Of a stretch of 64,000 bases of DNA, positions 9,939 through 18,119 are shown in pieces. Under the pieces are notes generated by a model, which was not told where the DNA came from, made no database searches, and saw only the letters and a list, made by a program, of their open reading frames with translations. The stretch's first letter is position 1, and each line of letters starts with the position of its first letter. Where the stretch lies: positions 1 to 64,000 of the forward strand of contig NZ_JARXXP010000025.1 of NCBI RefSeq assembly GCF_029893965.1, given 5' to 3'. The DNA is from Paenibacillus sp. PastM-3 (GTDB lineage Bacteria > Bacillota > Bacilli > Paenibacillales > Paenibacillaceae). Both the position numbers and the translations under genes were made by a program.

Positions 9939-10160
9939 TCCGCATCTCCCTCTCTCATCCAATTCTCGCAATCTACTAGAAAGGATAGCCCGATGCGGGA
10001 GAAGTTATACATGCTTGCTAGATACTCTGCTAAAGTTCAAAATTTACAGGGATTACGATTTAGCGTACACACTACAGGCTGCGGGCCTGAGGTTGAACTG
10101 TAAGGATGACAATCTGGCTATTATTCGTTCGCAGGAGCAGATACGCCTCAATGCACAAAA

Positions 10161-10401
10161 GCCAACATAGAGGGAATAATCCCTTTATGTTGGCTCTACA
10201 AACCCTTCGAGGAGCTCATTAGAGGGAATAATCCCTTTAAATTGGCTATATTCAGCCTAGTAAGGCTAATTTAGTGGGATAAATCCTTTTATTCTACGAA
10301 AAGCAGCCTTGTTAGGTTAGATTCAGAGGCATTTTTGCCCTTCATTTCGCCCATTCTGCCACCGAGGCCGAATTCAGAGGCACTTTTGCCCTTCATTTCG
10401 C
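10161..10401. repeat. Intergenic repeat cluster with hairpins
   Basis: A 34-base near-perfect hairpin at 10161-10194 (GCCAACATA...TATGTTGGC around AGGGA-ATAA-TCCCT) is followed by a second copy of its core AGAGGGAATAATCCCTTTA at 10221-10239 and a diverged copy at 10273-10293. A different 30-base unit starting ATTCAGAGGC occurs at 10321-10350 and 10372-10401 with one mismatch. The whole 10.0-10.45 kb interval has no gene. Confidence 0.75.
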
Positions 10402-10456
10402 TAATTTAGCTACCAAGCCCGAAAGGGCGAGGTTAGCCTATAGTTGCCAGCCAAAG

Positions 10457-11107
10457 TTACTCCGCCAGCCCGTTCTTATAGGCGTAAATAGCCGCCTGGG
10501 TCCGGTCCTCGACGCCCAGCTTGGCAAGAATGTTGGTAACGTGGAACTTTACTGTCTTGATCCCGATGATCAGCTGGTCGGCAATATCCTGGTTGGATTT
10601 ACCCTGGGCCAGCAGCTTCAATACTTCCATCTCGCGTTCGGTAAGCTCCTTGTAAGCCGGAGCCTCCGCTTTGGCATTGTTGCGGAAGCGGTTCATCATT
10701 TTGGATGCGACCTGAGACTCCAGTACGGATTGCCCTCTGGCTGCAGCACGGATGGCATCCGCTACTTCGCTGGCCCGCGAGGTCTTCAGCAGATAGCTGA
10801 ACGCTCCGGCTTCAATGACAGGATACATCTTCTCATCGTCCAGATAGCTGGTCAGCACGATAACCTTGCAGTCCGGATACAGCTTGAGTAGCCGTTTGGT
10901 TGTCTCAATGCCGTCCATACCCTCCATCACCAGATCCATCAGCACTACATCCGGATTGTATTCCTGGGCCAGCCGGATGCCTTCCTCACCGCTGCCGGCT
11001 TCACCGACCACCTCAATACCGTCTTCAGTACCGAGCACTGCGGCAAGTCCGATCCGCACCATTTCATGATCATCCACCAGCAGAACCTTGATTTCTTCTG
11101 TTTCCAT
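10457..11107 (-). CDS. liaR: LiaR-type response regulator
   Basis: NarL/LuxR-family response regulator of the three-component LiaFSR envelope-stress system. The receiver domain has the acidic pair at VLLVDDHE and the phosphoacceptor Asp58 in VVLMDLV; the C-terminal helix-turn-helix reads LTEREMEVLKLLAQGKSN. I chose the ATG at 11107 (216 residues), preceded by AAGGAGG in the 16-base gap after liaS; longer frames start inside liaS. It is the last gene of liaF-liaS-liaR. A short GCCC/GGGC hairpin at about 10418-10431 may terminate it. Likely targets are the LiaI/PspA genes just upstream. Confidence 0.9.
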   Translation of the reverse strand: METEEIKVLLVDDHEMVRIGLAAVLGTEDGIEVVGEAGSGEEGIRLAQEYNPDVVLMDLVMEGMDGIETTKRLLKLYPDCKVIVLTSYLDDEKMYPVIEAGAFSYLLKTSRASEVADAIRAAARGQSVLESQVASKMMNRFRNNAKAEAPAYKELTEREMEVLKLLAQGKSNQDIADQLIIGIKTVKFHVTNILAKLGVEDRTQAAIYAYKNGLAE

Positions 11108-11123
11108 GGTTGCCCTTGCCTCC

Positions 11124-12158
11124 TTATTCATTGACCAGCGGTACAGTAATTTCAATCCGCATCCCTTTGCCGGGCGCGGTAATAAACTGTATGGATCCGC
11201 CCGTTTCTGCAATCCGCTCCTGCATATTCGACAGACCGTATGAGGTCAGCTTGCTGTCATCAATCTCAAAGCCCATGCCATCATCCCTCAGTGTCAGTCT
11301 TACTGAGTCGCCGCGCCGGTGCAGCCGGATCTCCATCTTCTCTGCCTTGGCATGCCGTAAAGTGTTCGAAATAGCTTCCTGCACAATGCGGAACAAATGA
11401 TTCTCGACTCCTTTAAGCAATTGTACATCCGGGTCCATCTCAAAAATAATCTCCATCGGCACCTTGATCTGCAGCTCTTTAATCAGCTCCTGCAGCCCCT
11501 GCTCAAGTCCCTTGCCTTCCAGATACACCGGCCGCAGATGCAGCAGCAGCGCGCGCATCTCCGACTGGGCCACCGCAGACATCTCCTCAATCAGGGCAAT
11601 CTGCCGCTGGGCCTTGTCAAAATCCTTCTCCAGCGTCCGGCCCACAGCCGTCGCTGTCATCGAAATGGCGAACAGCTGCTGGGACACGGCATCATGCAGC
11701 TCGCGGGCCAGGCGCTGCCGCTCTTCGATAATCGCCGATACTCGCGCCTGCTCCGCCAGCTTGGCATTGTTGGTCGACAGCCGCTGAAGGGTGTTGACCT
11801 GGTTCTCCCACTTGCCGCTGATCCGGCCAAGCTGCTCGCCGAGCCGGCCCAGCTCATCAGTCCCCAGCACCGGCATCGCCGGGGTGAGGTTGCCCTTCTC
11901 CCAGGCAACCAGCGTTCCCCGCAGCCGTTCCAGCCTGCGCTTGAAGCGGAAGCTCTGAAAGAAGCCAAAGCCGACTCCGAAGACCACCGGCAGCAGGATG
12001 AGCGTCACAGTGGTGCGGATTCCAATCTCCCAATTCTCGAAAGGCTTCAAATAACCATATGTATACATAATGTACAAGAAAACCAGCAGCATGACAAAGG
12101 AGAATAAAGCCCCCTCACCCATGCTGCGCGTTACCATGCTGCTGTTCTTTTTATCCAC
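11124..12158 (-). CDS. liaS: LiaS-type sensor histidine kinase
   Basis: Membrane histidine kinase of the HisKA_3 class that phosphorylates LiaR. Two transmembrane segments (about residues 17-35 and 50-68) enclose a very short outside loop, the layout of intramembrane-sensing kinases; a HAMP region, a coiled linker, the phosphoacceptor His155 in RELHDAVSQQL and an HATPase domain follow. The GTG at 12158 is the best start, with GGGAGG nine bases upstream (344 residues). It lies 40 bases behind liaF. In known systems LiaF keeps LiaS inactive until the cell envelope is damaged. Confidence 0.9.
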   Translation of the reverse strand: MDKKNSSMVTRSMGEGALFSFVMLLVFLYIMYTYGYLKPFENWEIGIRTTVTLILLPVVFGVGFGFFQSFRFKRRLERLRGTLVAWEKGNLTPAMPVLGTDELGRLGEQLGRISGKWENQVNTLQRLSTNNAKLAEQARVSAIIEERQRLARELHDAVSQQLFAISMTATAVGRTLEKDFDKAQRQIALIEEMSAVAQSEMRALLLHLRPVYLEGKGLEQGLQELIKELQIKVPMEIIFEMDPDVQLLKGVENHLFRIVQEAISNTLRHAKAEKMEIRLHRRGDSVRLTLRDDGMGFEIDDSKLTSYGLSNMQERIAETGGSIQFITAPGKGMRIEITVPLVNE

Positions 12159-12198
12159 GTGCAGGAGCCTCCCTCTCTTAATAAATACCATGCAGCGG

Positions 12199-12846
12199 TC
12201 AGGATTTGGTTAGATCCAGATCACCCATCAGATAGGAAATGCTGAACTTTACCTTATTAGTGCTGGTATCATAGTTGGCAGACTTCCAGTTCAGCCGGTT
12301 CATCATCCCCGTATCGCGGTGGCTGCCGAATTCGATCGAGCCGAACAGCACAAAGGCTTCAATCTCTACGCCATAGTCATCGGACAGGTGGATATCCATA
12401 TCCCCGAATATCCCCTGAAACAGCATAATAGTTTCCTTATCCTCAGCGATCGCCAGTGAAAGGTCCACATCAGCCTCGCCAAGGACATGCCATGCACTCA
12501 GGCTGCGCATCACCCAGGGCGACAGATCCCAGTCAAAACGGGAGGAGAAGCTCTGCTTCTGCATGAACACTTTGCCCTGCTGCAGCCGTTTCGATTTGAC
12601 ATAGAACACGCCGAGCGAAATCAGGCAGATGCCCAGCACCAGCAGCAGATGATCCAGCAGCAGCAGTACTGCGCCGATTCCCAGCAGCTTGTAGCCCTGC
12701 TTGACTTTGCCTGAGGTTGTGCGGTAAATCCCCAGCAGCAGGAACAGGAGCGCGACAACGGAGAAAAATCCGATCCATTTGCCAAATATCATCAAGCAGC
12801 CCACGCCAATCAGTCCGATGGCAATCAAACGGTTCCGTTTATCCAT
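12199..12846 (-). CDS. liaF: LiaF-type membrane inhibitor
   Basis: Predicted negative regulator of LiaS. The N-terminal half carries about four hydrophobic segments (residues 6-100); the C-terminal half is the cell-wall-active-antibiotics-response domain, rich in beta strands, with FGDMDIHLSDDYGVEIEAF and ending SYLMGDLDLTKS. The ATG at 12846 has TAGGAGGTG upstream and gives 215 residues; the longer frame would start within the two-copy GCAAAACT repeat. First gene of liaF-liaS-liaR, separated from the upstream PspA/PspC genes by a terminator and that repeat. Confidence 0.88.
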   Translation of the reverse strand: MDKRNRLIAIGLIGVGCLMIFGKWIGFFSVVALLFLLLGIYRTTSGKVKQGYKLLGIGAVLLLLDHLLLVLGICLISLGVFYVKSKRLQQGKVFMQKQSFSSRFDWDLSPWVMRSLSAWHVLGEADVDLSLAIAEDKETIMLFQGIFGDMDIHLSDDYGVEIEAFVLFGSIEFGSHRDTGMMNRLNWKSANYDTSTNKVKFSISYLMGDLDLTKS

Positions 12847-12860
12847 AGCGCACCTCCTAA

Positions 12861-12931
12861 AAGTTTTGCGGAGCAAAACTGTCTTCGTAAGCATTTGCCA
12901 AGTTTTGCGAAGCAAAACTAACTTCGTAAAC
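12861..12931. repeat. Two-copy palindromic repeat upstream of liaF
   Basis: Two 32-bp copies (12861-12892 and 12900-12931), 39 bp apart, each contain AGTTTTGC-3 bases-GCAAAACT followed by CTTCGTAA. The first copy ends 15 bases before the liaF start and next to its ribosome site, so it could act as an operator, an mRNA structure or simply be a dispersed intergenic repeat. Confidence 0.75.
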
Positions 12932-13036
12932 CTTAACTATATAACATAATAGAGGAATCAAGTCCCTCTGCTTTATTTTCAACGTTAAAATACCTGTAAT
13001 CCACAAATAATGATTCGATATATCGTATCCCACTAC

Positions 13037-13078
13037 AAAAGCCATACCGGTATGGTGACCCATACCGTATGGCTTTTA
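13037..13078 (-). terminator. Terminator after the PspA/PspC genes
   Basis: AAAAGCCATAC and GTATGGCTTTT with an inner CGGTATGG/CCATACC stem form a long hairpin followed on the minus strand by Ts. It separates the PspA/PspC operon from liaFSR. Confidence 0.8.
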
Positions 13079-13122
13079 CCTTGTTCAGCATATCATATCC
13101 GCCTGCTTTTTAGGAACAGGGA

Positions 13123-13827
13123 TTAGTCTTCTTTTTTGTCCAGGGACGGTGAAGATGGAGGATTCAGTTTGTTCTTCAGAGCGGCAAGCTGCTCTTCCAC
13201 TTTGAGCTGTTTCTCAGCGTCAACCGGTTTGTTGTACAAGCCGGAGGAAGGGCTGTAAGGGGCACGCATAACATCGGCTTCAGCTTCAAGCTGCATGATC
13301 TTTTCTTCCATGCGGTGGAAGCCGAGGGATGCGCTGCCGCTTTCAATGGCATGCACGCTGCTGATCTGCGACATCTGCTTTTTGGCCTTGGCCATTTGGG
13401 CGCGGGATACCAGCTCGTTGCGCTTGTTGCGCAGCTTGTAGAACTCATCCTTCATGTCATGCAGCTGCTGTACCAGTTCTTTGGCCTGCACTTCTGCCTG
13501 GGCGTGAAGATCGCCGTATTCAGTCTGCTTCTGGTCGAAGTAGATTTTCTCTTCCAGCAGCTTGCGGGCAACCTCTTCCTGCCCGTTCTTCAGAGCCAGC
13601 TCAGCCTGGGCTCCGCGCTGTCCGGACATTTTGGCGGCTTCCTCAACACGCTGCTTCATGCGGCGCTCGTTGGCCATCTGCTTGGCAACAGTAACCTCTG
13701 CTTCGTGAATTTCAGCCTCCATATCGCGCAGGTACTGGTTCAGCATTACGATCGGGTCCTCTACTTTATCCAGCAGGTCGTTTACCGACGCTTTTGTCAT
13801 ATCCTTAATCCGTTGAAATACTCCCAT
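13123..13827 (-). CDS. PspA/IM30-family protein (second copy)
   Basis: PspA/Vipp1/LiaH-type peripheral membrane protein, 234 residues and mostly long coiled-coil helix. It begins MGVFQRIKDMTKASVNDLLDKVEDPIVMLNQYLRDM, given here only to mark the typical family start, and has the heptad-rich middle region up to about residue 190. Members assemble into ESCRT-III-like oligomers that protect the membrane. It ends with a short charged tail after a Pro-Ser-rich linker. It lies directly after the PspC gene (three-base gap) in an operon with a second PspA paralogue, and a terminator follows. Confidence 0.92.
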   Translation of the reverse strand: MGVFQRIKDMTKASVNDLLDKVEDPIVMLNQYLRDMEAEIHEAEVTVAKQMANERRMKQRVEEAAKMSGQRGAQAELALKNGQEEVARKLLEEKIYFDQKQTEYGDLHAQAEVQAKELVQQLHDMKDEFYKLRNKRNELVSRAQMAKAKKQMSQISSVHAIESGSASLGFHRMEEKIMQLEAEADVMRAPYSPSSGLYNKPVDAEKQLKVEEQLAALKNKLNPPSSPSLDKKED

Positions 13828-13830
13828 GTT

Positions 13831-14310
13831 TTACACTTCTCCCTTCTCGTATTTAGCAAGTTTTTGTTTCAGCTCTTCGACTTCCTTCTGCAGTGCCTTC
13901 TTCTCGATATCCTTCATCATCGCATCCAGACCGGAATCCTGGCCGGGATAACTATTGGCCTTGTTATAACCCGGGTTCGGGTTGTAGCCGGGCTGTCCGC
14001 CAGGTCCGCCGTAGCCGCCCTGTGCATGCGGGCCCTGCGGTCCGCTTCCATATCCGGGGCCGCCGTAATGGCCGCCATAAGGTCCGCCGGGTGCTCCCGG
14101 TCCGGGACCGAACGGATTATATTGCGTCGGCTCCTTGGGAATGATCAGTGCTGCAATGAAATAGACAAGTATAGTCGCGCCTCCGGTAAAGGGAATGCTG
14201 ACGAGCAGCAGAATCCGGAACAGGGTAGAATCAATGCCGAGTGTCTCGGACAATCCTCCAGCCAGCCCTGTCATTACCTTGTCGCGGGTTGAACGATACA
14301 ACCGGGTCAT
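13831..14310 (-). CDS. PspC-domain membrane protein with Gly/Pro-rich tail
   Basis: The N-terminal 60 residues are a PspC domain (MTRLYRSTRDKVMTGLAGGL, then a transmembrane segment ending ALIIPKEP). Residues about 65-120 are a low-complexity Gly-Pro-Tyr-Gln-Asn tract, and the last 45 form a charged coiled coil (EVEELKQKLAKYEKGE). PspC proteins can dock PspA at the membrane; the coiled coil could serve that here, which is inference. The ATG at 14310 has AAGGAG upstream and follows the preceding PspA stop by four bases. The longer frame with MAERSSA would overlap that gene. Confidence 0.88.
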   Translation of the reverse strand: MTRLYRSTRDKVMTGLAGGLSETLGIDSTLFRILLLVSIPFTGGATILVYFIAALIIPKEPTQYNPFGPGPGAPGGPYGGHYGGPGYGSGPQGPHAQGGYGGPGGQPGYNPNPGYNKANSYPGQDSGLDAMMKDIEKKALQKEVEELKQKLAKYEKGEV

Positions 14311-14314
14311 AGCA

Positions 14315-14992
14315 CTACTCCTTTCCGCCATTGTTAAGCTTCTCCTTGAGCTTAGCCATTTCTCTTTCCAATACAGTTGCTACGGTCTCGCCGGCCTGCA
14401 CTGCGTATTCCTGGCCCATGCGGCGCAGATCCCGCAGACTCTTCGCTTCCAGCTCCCAGTCGTTCATCCGGTCTTCAAGCCGTCCGAACATCTTCGGAAC
14501 ATCGCTGCCGTTACCGTATGCAGCCGCCCGCTGGTTCATGCGCTGCTGCAGTCTCAGCGACTCCATGCGTGCCGCATAGTACTGGCGCTTGTTATACACC
14601 GTCTGGTATTCAACCTTCAGTTCATTCAGCTGGCTTTCCAGCTCATACAGCGATCCCTGGCTCTGTTCCAGCAGCCCGCTGTACTGCTCCAGCTTTTCCT
14701 CGTGGATGATTTTCTCCTGCAAAGCCATCTTTGCCAGATTGTCTTCACCGGCCTTGAGCGCCAGCAGCGCCTGCTCCTCACGTTTGTTTCTCATGGCCGT
14801 TGCCTGATTCACCTGCACCTGCAGCTGCTTGGTATGGGCAGCATATTGCTGGTACAGCCGTTCTGCTTCAGCGATCTCCTCACGGGTCGAATGCAAGAAC
14901 TGATCGATCAGCTTCACCGGGTCCTGGCTTTGTTCCAGTCGTTCATTTAGATTAGCTACGGTAATATCCCTCATGCGGCGAAAAACACTCAT
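14315..14992 (-). CDS. PspA/IM30-family protein (first copy)
   Basis: 225-residue PspA/LiaH-type coiled-coil protein beginning MSVFRRMRDITVANLNERL. It is clearly related to the copy at 13123-13827 in length, architecture and N-terminal amphipathic helix but strongly diverged, so the duplication is not recent. In LiaFSR systems the LiaH (PspA) protein is the main induced effector, recruited to the membrane by LiaI. Its position between the LiaI-like gene and the PspC gene fits that role. Confidence 0.9.
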   Translation of the reverse strand: MSVFRRMRDITVANLNERLEQSQDPVKLIDQFLHSTREEIAEAERLYQQYAAHTKQLQVQVNQATAMRNKREEQALLALKAGEDNLAKMALQEKIIHEEKLEQYSGLLEQSQGSLYELESQLNELKVEYQTVYNKRQYYAARMESLRLQQRMNQRAAAYGNGSDVPKMFGRLEDRMNDWELEAKSLRDLRRMGQEYAVQAGETVATVLEREMAKLKEKLNNGGKE

Positions 14993-15046
14993 GATTTCCT
15001 GTTCCCTCCCTGCTTCTTATTAAGTAATCTTGTGCAGCCTGTATTC

Positions 15047-15349
15047 TTAGTATGTTCTGCCGCTTCTGCCCTTCAGCACCGAGATGCCCCAGACAACCAG
15101 CGCAACCCCGAGCAGTGGACCGATGATCCAGGAAAGCTTCGAGATCAAAGCCATAACACCAATGAACAATACGATCCAGCCGATAATTTTGCGTCCGCTT
15201 TTAATTCCGTAGTATCCGAGAGCTACCAGCAGTACCGGGAACAGGATTCCGAAAATTCCGTGAATCAGTTGGGGCAGTACCCCGAGCAGCATAACCGCTC
15301 CGATCACGATCAGGGCAATAGCAAGTCCGTTACCTTTTCTATTCTGCAT
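15047..15349 (-). CDS. LiaI-like small membrane protein
   Basis: A 100-residue protein with about four hydrophobic segments and a basic first loop (MQNRKGNG) and C-terminus (KGRSGRTY). It resembles LiaI-type membrane anchors, with LiaI or LiaF N-terminal relatives as alternatives. AAGGCGGTGA precedes the ATG. It is the first gene of the PspA-PspC-PspA transcription unit, so it probably anchors the PspA proteins when LiaR is active. Assignment rests on topology and position more than on sequence identity. Confidence 0.65.
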   Translation of the reverse strand: MQNRKGNGLAIALIVIGAVMLLGVLPQLIHGIFGILFPVLLVALGYYGIKSGRKIIGWIVLFIGVMALISKLSWIIGPLLGVALVVWGISVLKGRSGRTY

Positions 15350-15467
15350 TTTTTCTCACCGCCTTTCGTTGACCTCGTTCTTATAGCTTTATTCTAGGGT
15401 AATCTGCAGACTTTCAAAACAGACCGCGGACGGTTTTACGAACTGGACCTTAGTCGGGGAGGACGCC

Positions 15468-15487
15468 GGACCGGAGAATGCCGGTCC
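15468..15487. promoter_or_regulatory. GGACCGG-n6-CCGGTCC dyad between divergent operons
   Basis: A perfect 7-bp inverted repeat, GGACCGG at 15468-15474 and CCGGTCC at 15481-15487, lies between the LiaI-like gene (minus) and the response regulator gene (plus). It could be an operator for either regulator. No T-run follows, so it is unlikely to be a terminator. Confidence 0.45.
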
Positions 15488-15608
15488 ACGCTTATGTGAT
15501 CAATCCCGCTTGCGTGATCCTATGCCGCTGTACATAATATTGAAGTAAAGCCTGCCTCTTCCTTTTTGTACATAAAGCAAATACGACCTATTTAAAGGAG
15601 CACTGCCC

Positions 15609-16295
15609 TTGAAAACCTTACTGATCGTCGAAGACGACCGCAGCCTGAACAAAGGCATCGCCCTCTCGCTCGCCCAGAACGGCCTCCGGATTGAGCAGGC
15701 CTATACACTGGCTATGGCTGAGCAGATTTATGCTGCAACCCGGATCGATCTGATTCTGCTGGATATTAATCTGCCTGACGGAAGCGGGCTGGACTATTGC
15801 GAGCAGCTGCGGAGAACCTCACAGGTCCCGGTTATTTTTCTGACTGCCAACGACATGGAGCCGGATATCGTCACGGGGTTCGCCCTCGGGGGAGACGACT
15901 ATATCACCAAACCGTTCAGCCTGATGGTACTGCGGGCCAGGGTGATGGCTGTGCTTAAACGGACTGCCCCGCAGGCTGACGAGGTCCTTACGTTCGGTCC
16001 GCTGAGCCTTGATTTCGGGAAACTGGAATTCTACAAACATAAGGAATCGCTGGCCTTCAGCAAAACGGAGCTCAGGCTGCTGAACATCCTGGTCTCGAAC
16101 CCCGGCATCGTTTTGAGCAGAGAGCAGTTAATCGATAAAATCTGGTCGCAGGATGCGGAGTTTGTGGATGAGAATGCCCTGACTGTGGCCGTAAAGCGGC
16201 TGCGCTCCAAAATTGAGGACGACCCTGCCTCGCCCAAGTACATCAAAACCGTCTACGGCCTGGGGTACATGTGGACAGAAAGGCCGCATCTATGA
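15609..16295 (+). CDS. OmpR-family response regulator (BceR-like)
   Basis: 228-residue two-component regulator: receiver domain (IVEDD near residue 5-10, phosphoacceptor Asp in LILLDINLPDGSG, near residue 50) and C-terminal winged helix (EDDPASPKYIKTVYGLGYMW). The start is a TTG, chosen because AAAGGAGC lies upstream and no ATG precedes the conserved KTLLIVEDD. It overlaps the kinase gene by an ATGA junction. With the kinase and the ABC transporter downstream it has the layout of Bce-type peptide-antibiotic sensing modules. Confidence 0.9.
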   Translation: MKTLLIVEDDRSLNKGIALSLAQNGLRIEQAYTLAMAEQIYAATRIDLILLDINLPDGSGLDYCEQLRRTSQVPVIFLTANDMEPDIVTGFALGGDDYITKPFSLMVLRARVMAVLKRTAPQADEVLTFGPLSLDFGKLEFYKHKESLAFSKTELRLLNILVSNPGIVLSREQLIDKIWSQDAEFVDENALTVAVKRLRSKIEDDPASPKYIKTVYGLGYMWTERPHL

Positions 16296-17326
16296 CCAAT
16301 AGCGGTAATATCCGGCCTAACAAACGGCTCCGTTATATTTTCACTGCAATCTTCTTGCTTCTATTAATAGGATACACGGGTACCATTCTTTATCTGGAAG
16401 GGTTCAGTCCGGCGCTTATGCAGCTTAGCCTGCTCTTCCTGATTGCCGTGCTCGGTACGGGAGCTCTATATAACCGTAGGCTGCAGCAGCAGATTACAGG
16501 CTTCATGGATACGGTGGATGAAATGGTGGACCGGGCGATTCACGGACATGAGCCGCTGACCCTTTTCGACGAGACCCGCCTGTCTTCTCTTGAGCACAAG
16601 CTGCTGCGCTATATTGAAATGTGCAAGGCAAACGAGCATAACCTCGCGGCCGAAAAGAACACGATCAAGGAGCTAATCTCCGACATCTCCCATCAGACCA
16701 AGACACCTCTTGCAAGCATTCTGCTCTATAGCCAGCTGCTTGCCGAAACCCCGGACCTGAGCCCGGATACCCGGCAGCTGCTGCAGCAGATCGAAGCCCA
16801 GTCGGAAAAGCTGGAGTGGCTGATAACCTCGCTGATCAAATTATCCAGGCTGGAGACGGGCATGATCCATCTGCAAAGTGAAGTAAGGCCTGTTACCGCA
16901 ACCATTACCAGCGCCCTCTCGCACCTGTATACACGCGCGTACAACAAAAACATCATCATTAACATAGACTGCGACCCGCTTACCTCAGCCCGCCACGATT
17001 ACAAATGGACCAGTGAAGCGCTCTTCAACCTGCTGGAGAATGCAGTGAAATATACGGAGCCGGGCGGCAGTATCCGGATTACAGCGGAGGGCAATGAAAT
17101 GTTCACCAGGATCGAGGTTGCTGATACAGGAATCGGAATTCCGGAGGACGGGCTGGCGCATATTTTCAAACGCTTCTATAGAGGGCATAATGCCGGGGAG
17201 TATGAGGGGATCGGGATCGGACTTTTTTTGGCGCAAAAAATCATCAGTATCCAGGGCGGCTACATCACAGCAGCATCGCAGCCAGGTCAAGGAAGCAGGC
17301 TTACTATCTACCTCCCCCAGCTCTGA
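16292..17326 (+). CDS. Intramembrane-sensing histidine kinase (BceS-like)
   Basis: Histidine kinase, about 344 residues from the ATG in the ATGA overlap. Two adjacent transmembrane segments (about residues 12-55) leave almost no outside domain, so the signal is probably received in the membrane or from the partner transporter. The phosphoacceptor His is in ISDISHQTKTPLASIL, followed by an HATPase domain with NLLENAVKYT, DTGIGIP and GIGIGL. The motif order is that of BceS-type kinases, which depend on their ABC transporter for sensing. That mechanism is established for Bce systems and inferred here. Confidence 0.88.
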   Translation: MTNSGNIRPNKRLRYIFTAIFLLLLIGYTGTILYLEGFSPALMQLSLLFLIAVLGTGALYNRRLQQQITGFMDTVDEMVDRAIHGHEPLTLFDETRLSSLEHKLLRYIEMCKANEHNLAAEKNTIKELISDISHQTKTPLASILLYSQLLAETPDLSPDTRQLLQQIEAQSEKLEWLITSLIKLSRLETGMIHLQSEVRPVTATITSALSHLYTRAYNKNIIINIDCDPLTSARHDYKWTSEALFNLLENAVKYTEPGGSIRITAEGNEMFTRIEVADTGIGIPEDGLAHIFKRFYRGHNAGEYEGIGIGLFLAQKIISIQGGYITAASQPGQGSRLTIYLPQL

Positions 17327-17417
17327 ATGTGTCAATTCCGTCAGATTCCAGACACTGTCCGGTTAGAATGATCTGTTATCTTAGAGGACAACCACGAATG
17401 ATGGAGGAGATACGCAA

Positions 17418-18119
17418 ATGCCTATTTTAAGCACCCTGCACCTGAAGAAATATTACGGCAAAGATCCGCAGACTACGGTAAAAGCACTGGATGATATATC
17501 CCTGACGGTAGAAAAAGGTGAATTTGTAGCCATTGTCGGCACCAGTGGCAGCGGAAAAAGCACTCTGCTGCATATGCTTGGCGGTCTGGACCGGCCTACG
17601 GAGGGCAAGGTGACGGTGGACGGGAACGAGCTTTTTGCGATGAGCGATGAGAAGCTGACGATTTTCCGGCGCCGTTCAATCGGGTTCGTCTTCCAGAGCT
17701 ATAACCTGGTGCCGATCCTAAATGTGCTCGAAAATATTACGCTTCCCATCGAGCTCGACGGCGGCAGAATCGACCGGACGTACCTGGATGAGGTCATTCA
17801 GGCACTGGGCCTGCAGTCCAAAATCCACTCCCTCCCCGGAAGTCTCTCAGGCGGACAGCAGCAGCGGGTTGCTATTGCCAGAGCGCTCGCAACCAAGCCG
17901 TCGATTATTCTGGCAGACGAGCCGACAGGCAACCTCGACAGCAAAACAAGCCAGGAAGTGCTGATCCTGCTGAAGCAAATGAGCGAAAAATTCAACCAGA
18001 CCATTGTCATGATTACGCATAACGAGTCCATCGCCCAGACAGCCGACCGGATTATCCGCATCGAGGACGGGCGCATTGTATCCGGGAACGCAGCATCGGC
18101 CGGAGCTGGGACCCTATGA
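17418..18119 (+). CDS. ABC transporter ATP-binding protein (FtsX-type partner)
   Basis: 233-residue ATPase of the MacB/LolD/BceA group. It has Walker A GTSGSGKST, the Q-loop FVFQSYNL, signature LSGGQQQR, Walker B IILADEPTGNLDS and the switch His in ITHN. GGAGG stands nine bases before the ATG. Its stop overlaps the permease start in an ATGA junction. A 91-base gap separates it from the kinase gene, so it may also be expressed from its own LiaR- or RR-dependent promoter there. Confidence 0.93.
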   Translation: MPILSTLHLKKYYGKDPQTTVKALDDISLTVEKGEFVAIVGTSGSGKSTLLHMLGGLDRPTEGKVTVDGNELFAMSDEKLTIFRRRSIGFVFQSYNLVPILNVLENITLPIELDGGRIDRTYLDEVIQALGLQSKIHSLPGSLSGGQQQRVAIARALATKPSIILADEPTGNLDSKTSQEVLILLKQMSEKFNQTIVMITHNESIAQTADRIIRIEDGRIVSGNAASAGAGTL

